From Methanoregulaceae archaeon (GTDB lineage: Archaea > Halobacteriota > Methanomicrobia > Methanomicrobiales > Methanospirillaceae), in assembly GCA_028679405.1 (NCBI GenBank), contig JAJRBP010000087.1, forward strand, positions 1 to 5,124: 5,124 nucleotides of DNA, read 5' to 3'. How positions within the stretch are numbered: position 1 is the stretch's first letter; every line of letters starts with the position of its first letter. Positions 4,124-5,124 of the stretch are shown here, piece by piece. The notes under the pieces are model-generated. The model did not search any database, was not told where the DNA came from, and worked only from the letters and a program-made list of their open reading frames with translations. The position numbers were made by a program, and so were the translations under genes.

Positions 4124-5124
4124 TCATGCGAGGACCAGGTGCATCCCCGAGAATACCGCAAACCCGATCGCCGCACTGACCGGGATGGTGAGGACCCAGG
4201 CCCAGACGATATTCCGGGCCATCCCCCATTTCACCGACCCGACCCCCATGGTCGAGCCCACCCCCATGATCGAGGAGCAGATGACATGAGTGGTGCTCAC
4301 CGGTATCCCCCCGATCGACGCCCCGATGATCGTCCCCGCACTTGCGGCCTCGGCTGAAAATCCGTGGACCGGGCGGAGCCTCGTGATCCCGTAGCCCATC
4401 GTCTTTACGATCCGCCATCCCCCGGTGAGGGTTCCGACCGCAATTGCTGCATGGGCGGCAAGGATGACCCAGAGGGGGACCGGGAGGTTATTCGGGTCGG
4501 CGGTGGCGCCGAAGTACCCAATGGAGAAGAGGAGCGGGGTAATTATTCCCATGGTCTTCTGGGCATCATTCGATCCGTGACTGAAGCTGAAGGCGGCTGC
4601 AGAGACGAGCTGGAGCCTCTTGAAATGCTGATCGGTCTGTACACGGTTCTTCCCCCGTGTGATCCGGAGCACGATGGTCATGAAGAGTAAACCGGCAAGA
4701 AAGCCGATGATTGGGGAGAGGACCATGAAGAGAGCGACGAGACCGATAGTGGAGAGTTTTACGGCCGCAAGGCCTGCAGCAGCGATTCCTGCACCTGTCA
4801 TCCCCCCGATGAGCGCGTGCGAAGATGAAGTCGGGAGGCCGAAGTACCAGGTGATGAGGTTCCAGGAGATCGCACCAATCAGAGCAGCAAGCACGACGAA
4901 AGGGATGATATTTGCCTCGAGATAATCAAGTTTGATGATCTTGGAGATCGTACTCGCCACCGCGACCCCGAACCCGAATGCTGCGATAAAATTGAAGAAT
5001 GCGGCGAATGCAACGGCAGACCTGGGGGAGAGGACTTTTGTGGAGACGATCGTCGAGATAGAGTTCGCGGAATCGTGAAAACCATTGGTAAAATCGAAAA
5101 CGAGCGCGATTCCTATGATGAATA
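4124..5124 (-). CDS. PiT-family inorganic phosphate permease, GFHDSANS type, N-terminus cut by window edge
   Basis: The visible 332 residues are an open frame from the right edge to a TGA at 4124-4126; only about 5-12 N-terminal residues should be missing. An internal GTG at 4960 is not the start, because the upstream in-frame codons encode the essential first signature FDFTNGFHDSANSIST (visible residues 9-24). LPTSSSHALIGGM follows at the end of repeat one. Repeat two has FSFSHGSNDAQKTMGII and GGIPVSTTHVICSSIMGVG. A basic stretch (RITRGKNRVQTDQHFKR) separates the halves. The protein should be a multi-span membrane permease importing phosphate with H+ or Na+. GFHDxAN and HGSNDxQK resemble E. 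coli PitA and bacterial relatives, unlike the GANDVANS permease downstream. It lies on the same strand as the DUF47-permease operon, 258 nt upstream, and probably forms a separate transcript. Whether another DUF47 gene precedes it lies outside the window. Confidence 0.92.
   Translation of the reverse strand, partial: FIIGIALVFDFTNGFHDSANSISTIVSTKVLSPRSAVAFAAFFNFIAAFGFGVAVASTISKIIKLDYLEANIIPFVVLAALIGAISWNLITWYFGLPTSSSHALIGGMTGAGIAAAGLAAVKLSTIGLVALFMVLSPIIGFLAGLLFMTIVLRITRGKNRVQTDQHFKRLQLVSAAAFSFSHGSNDAQKTMGIITPLLFSIGYFGATADPNNLPVPLWVILAAHAAIAVGTLTGGWRIVKTMGYGITRLRPVHGFSAEAASAGTIIGASIGGIPVSTTHVICSSIMGVGSTMGVGSVKWGMARNIVWAWVLTIPVSAAIGFAVFSGMHLVLA

Noticed and set aside
3982..4179. 65-codon plus-strand frame in the intergenic region
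   Set aside because: It crosses the tandem repeat, runs into the antisense of the permease, has no ribosome site and no recognisable sequence.
4124..4960. Permease starting at the internal GTG at 4960
   Set aside because: The open frame continues upstream to the window edge and encodes the conserved GFHDSANS signature, so the true start is outside the window.

Overview
The window looks like a chromosomal segment from a euryarchaeal methanogen, most likely of the order Methanomicrobiales. This is inferred, not proven. The grounds are an archaeal-type hexameric UMP kinase, a tRNA gene without encoded CCA, TATA-like boxes 32-35 nt upstream of start codons that lack Shine-Dalgarno sequences, GC-rich codon use, and a radical-SAM N-terminus plus PiT/DUF47 genes of kinds common in methanogens. 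Nothing suggests a mobile element, a prophage or a defence system.

Left part (1-1096). Two genes on the minus strand read leftward: a 60-residue zinc-ribbon protein (91-273) and, 32 nt after it, the first 19 codons of a gene cut by the left edge. That fragment resembles the N-terminus of the AmmeMemoRadiSam radical SAM enzyme AmrS. Divergent from them on the plus strand is pyrH (389-1096), encoding UMP kinase. The 115-nt space between the zinc-ribbon gene and pyrH holds a promoter for each, and both transcripts are predicted to be leaderless or nearly so.

Middle part (1097-2055). A hairpin followed by a T run after pyrH probably ends that transcript, and the same AT-rich stretch is a plausible promoter for tRNA-Pro(UGG) at 1174-1248. 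Thirty-nine nt later comes nth, a [4Fe-4S] endonuclease III (1288-1950). nth converges on the next minus-strand gene across 105 nt.

Right part (2056-5124, all minus strand). A two-gene operon encodes a DUF47/PhoU-like protein (3236-3865) and, 4 nt after it, a PiT-family phosphate/sulfate permease (2056-3231). Upstream of it lies a second, clearly different PiT permease (4124 to the right edge, lacking only its extreme N-terminus). The 258-nt space between the two transporter units has no convincing gene. It carries a two-copy imperfect tandem repeat nested inside a 10-bp inverted repeat, which is the least explained structure in the window.

The genes are mostly housekeeping: pyrimidine nucleotide synthesis, a tRNA, base-excision repair and inorganic anion uptake. 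The two transporters and the DUF47 protein form the clearest functional unit. I found no strong sign of a wholly new system. The points most worth a second look are the intergenic repeats, the consistent leaderless-promoter layout, and the pairing of two unlike PiT permeases.
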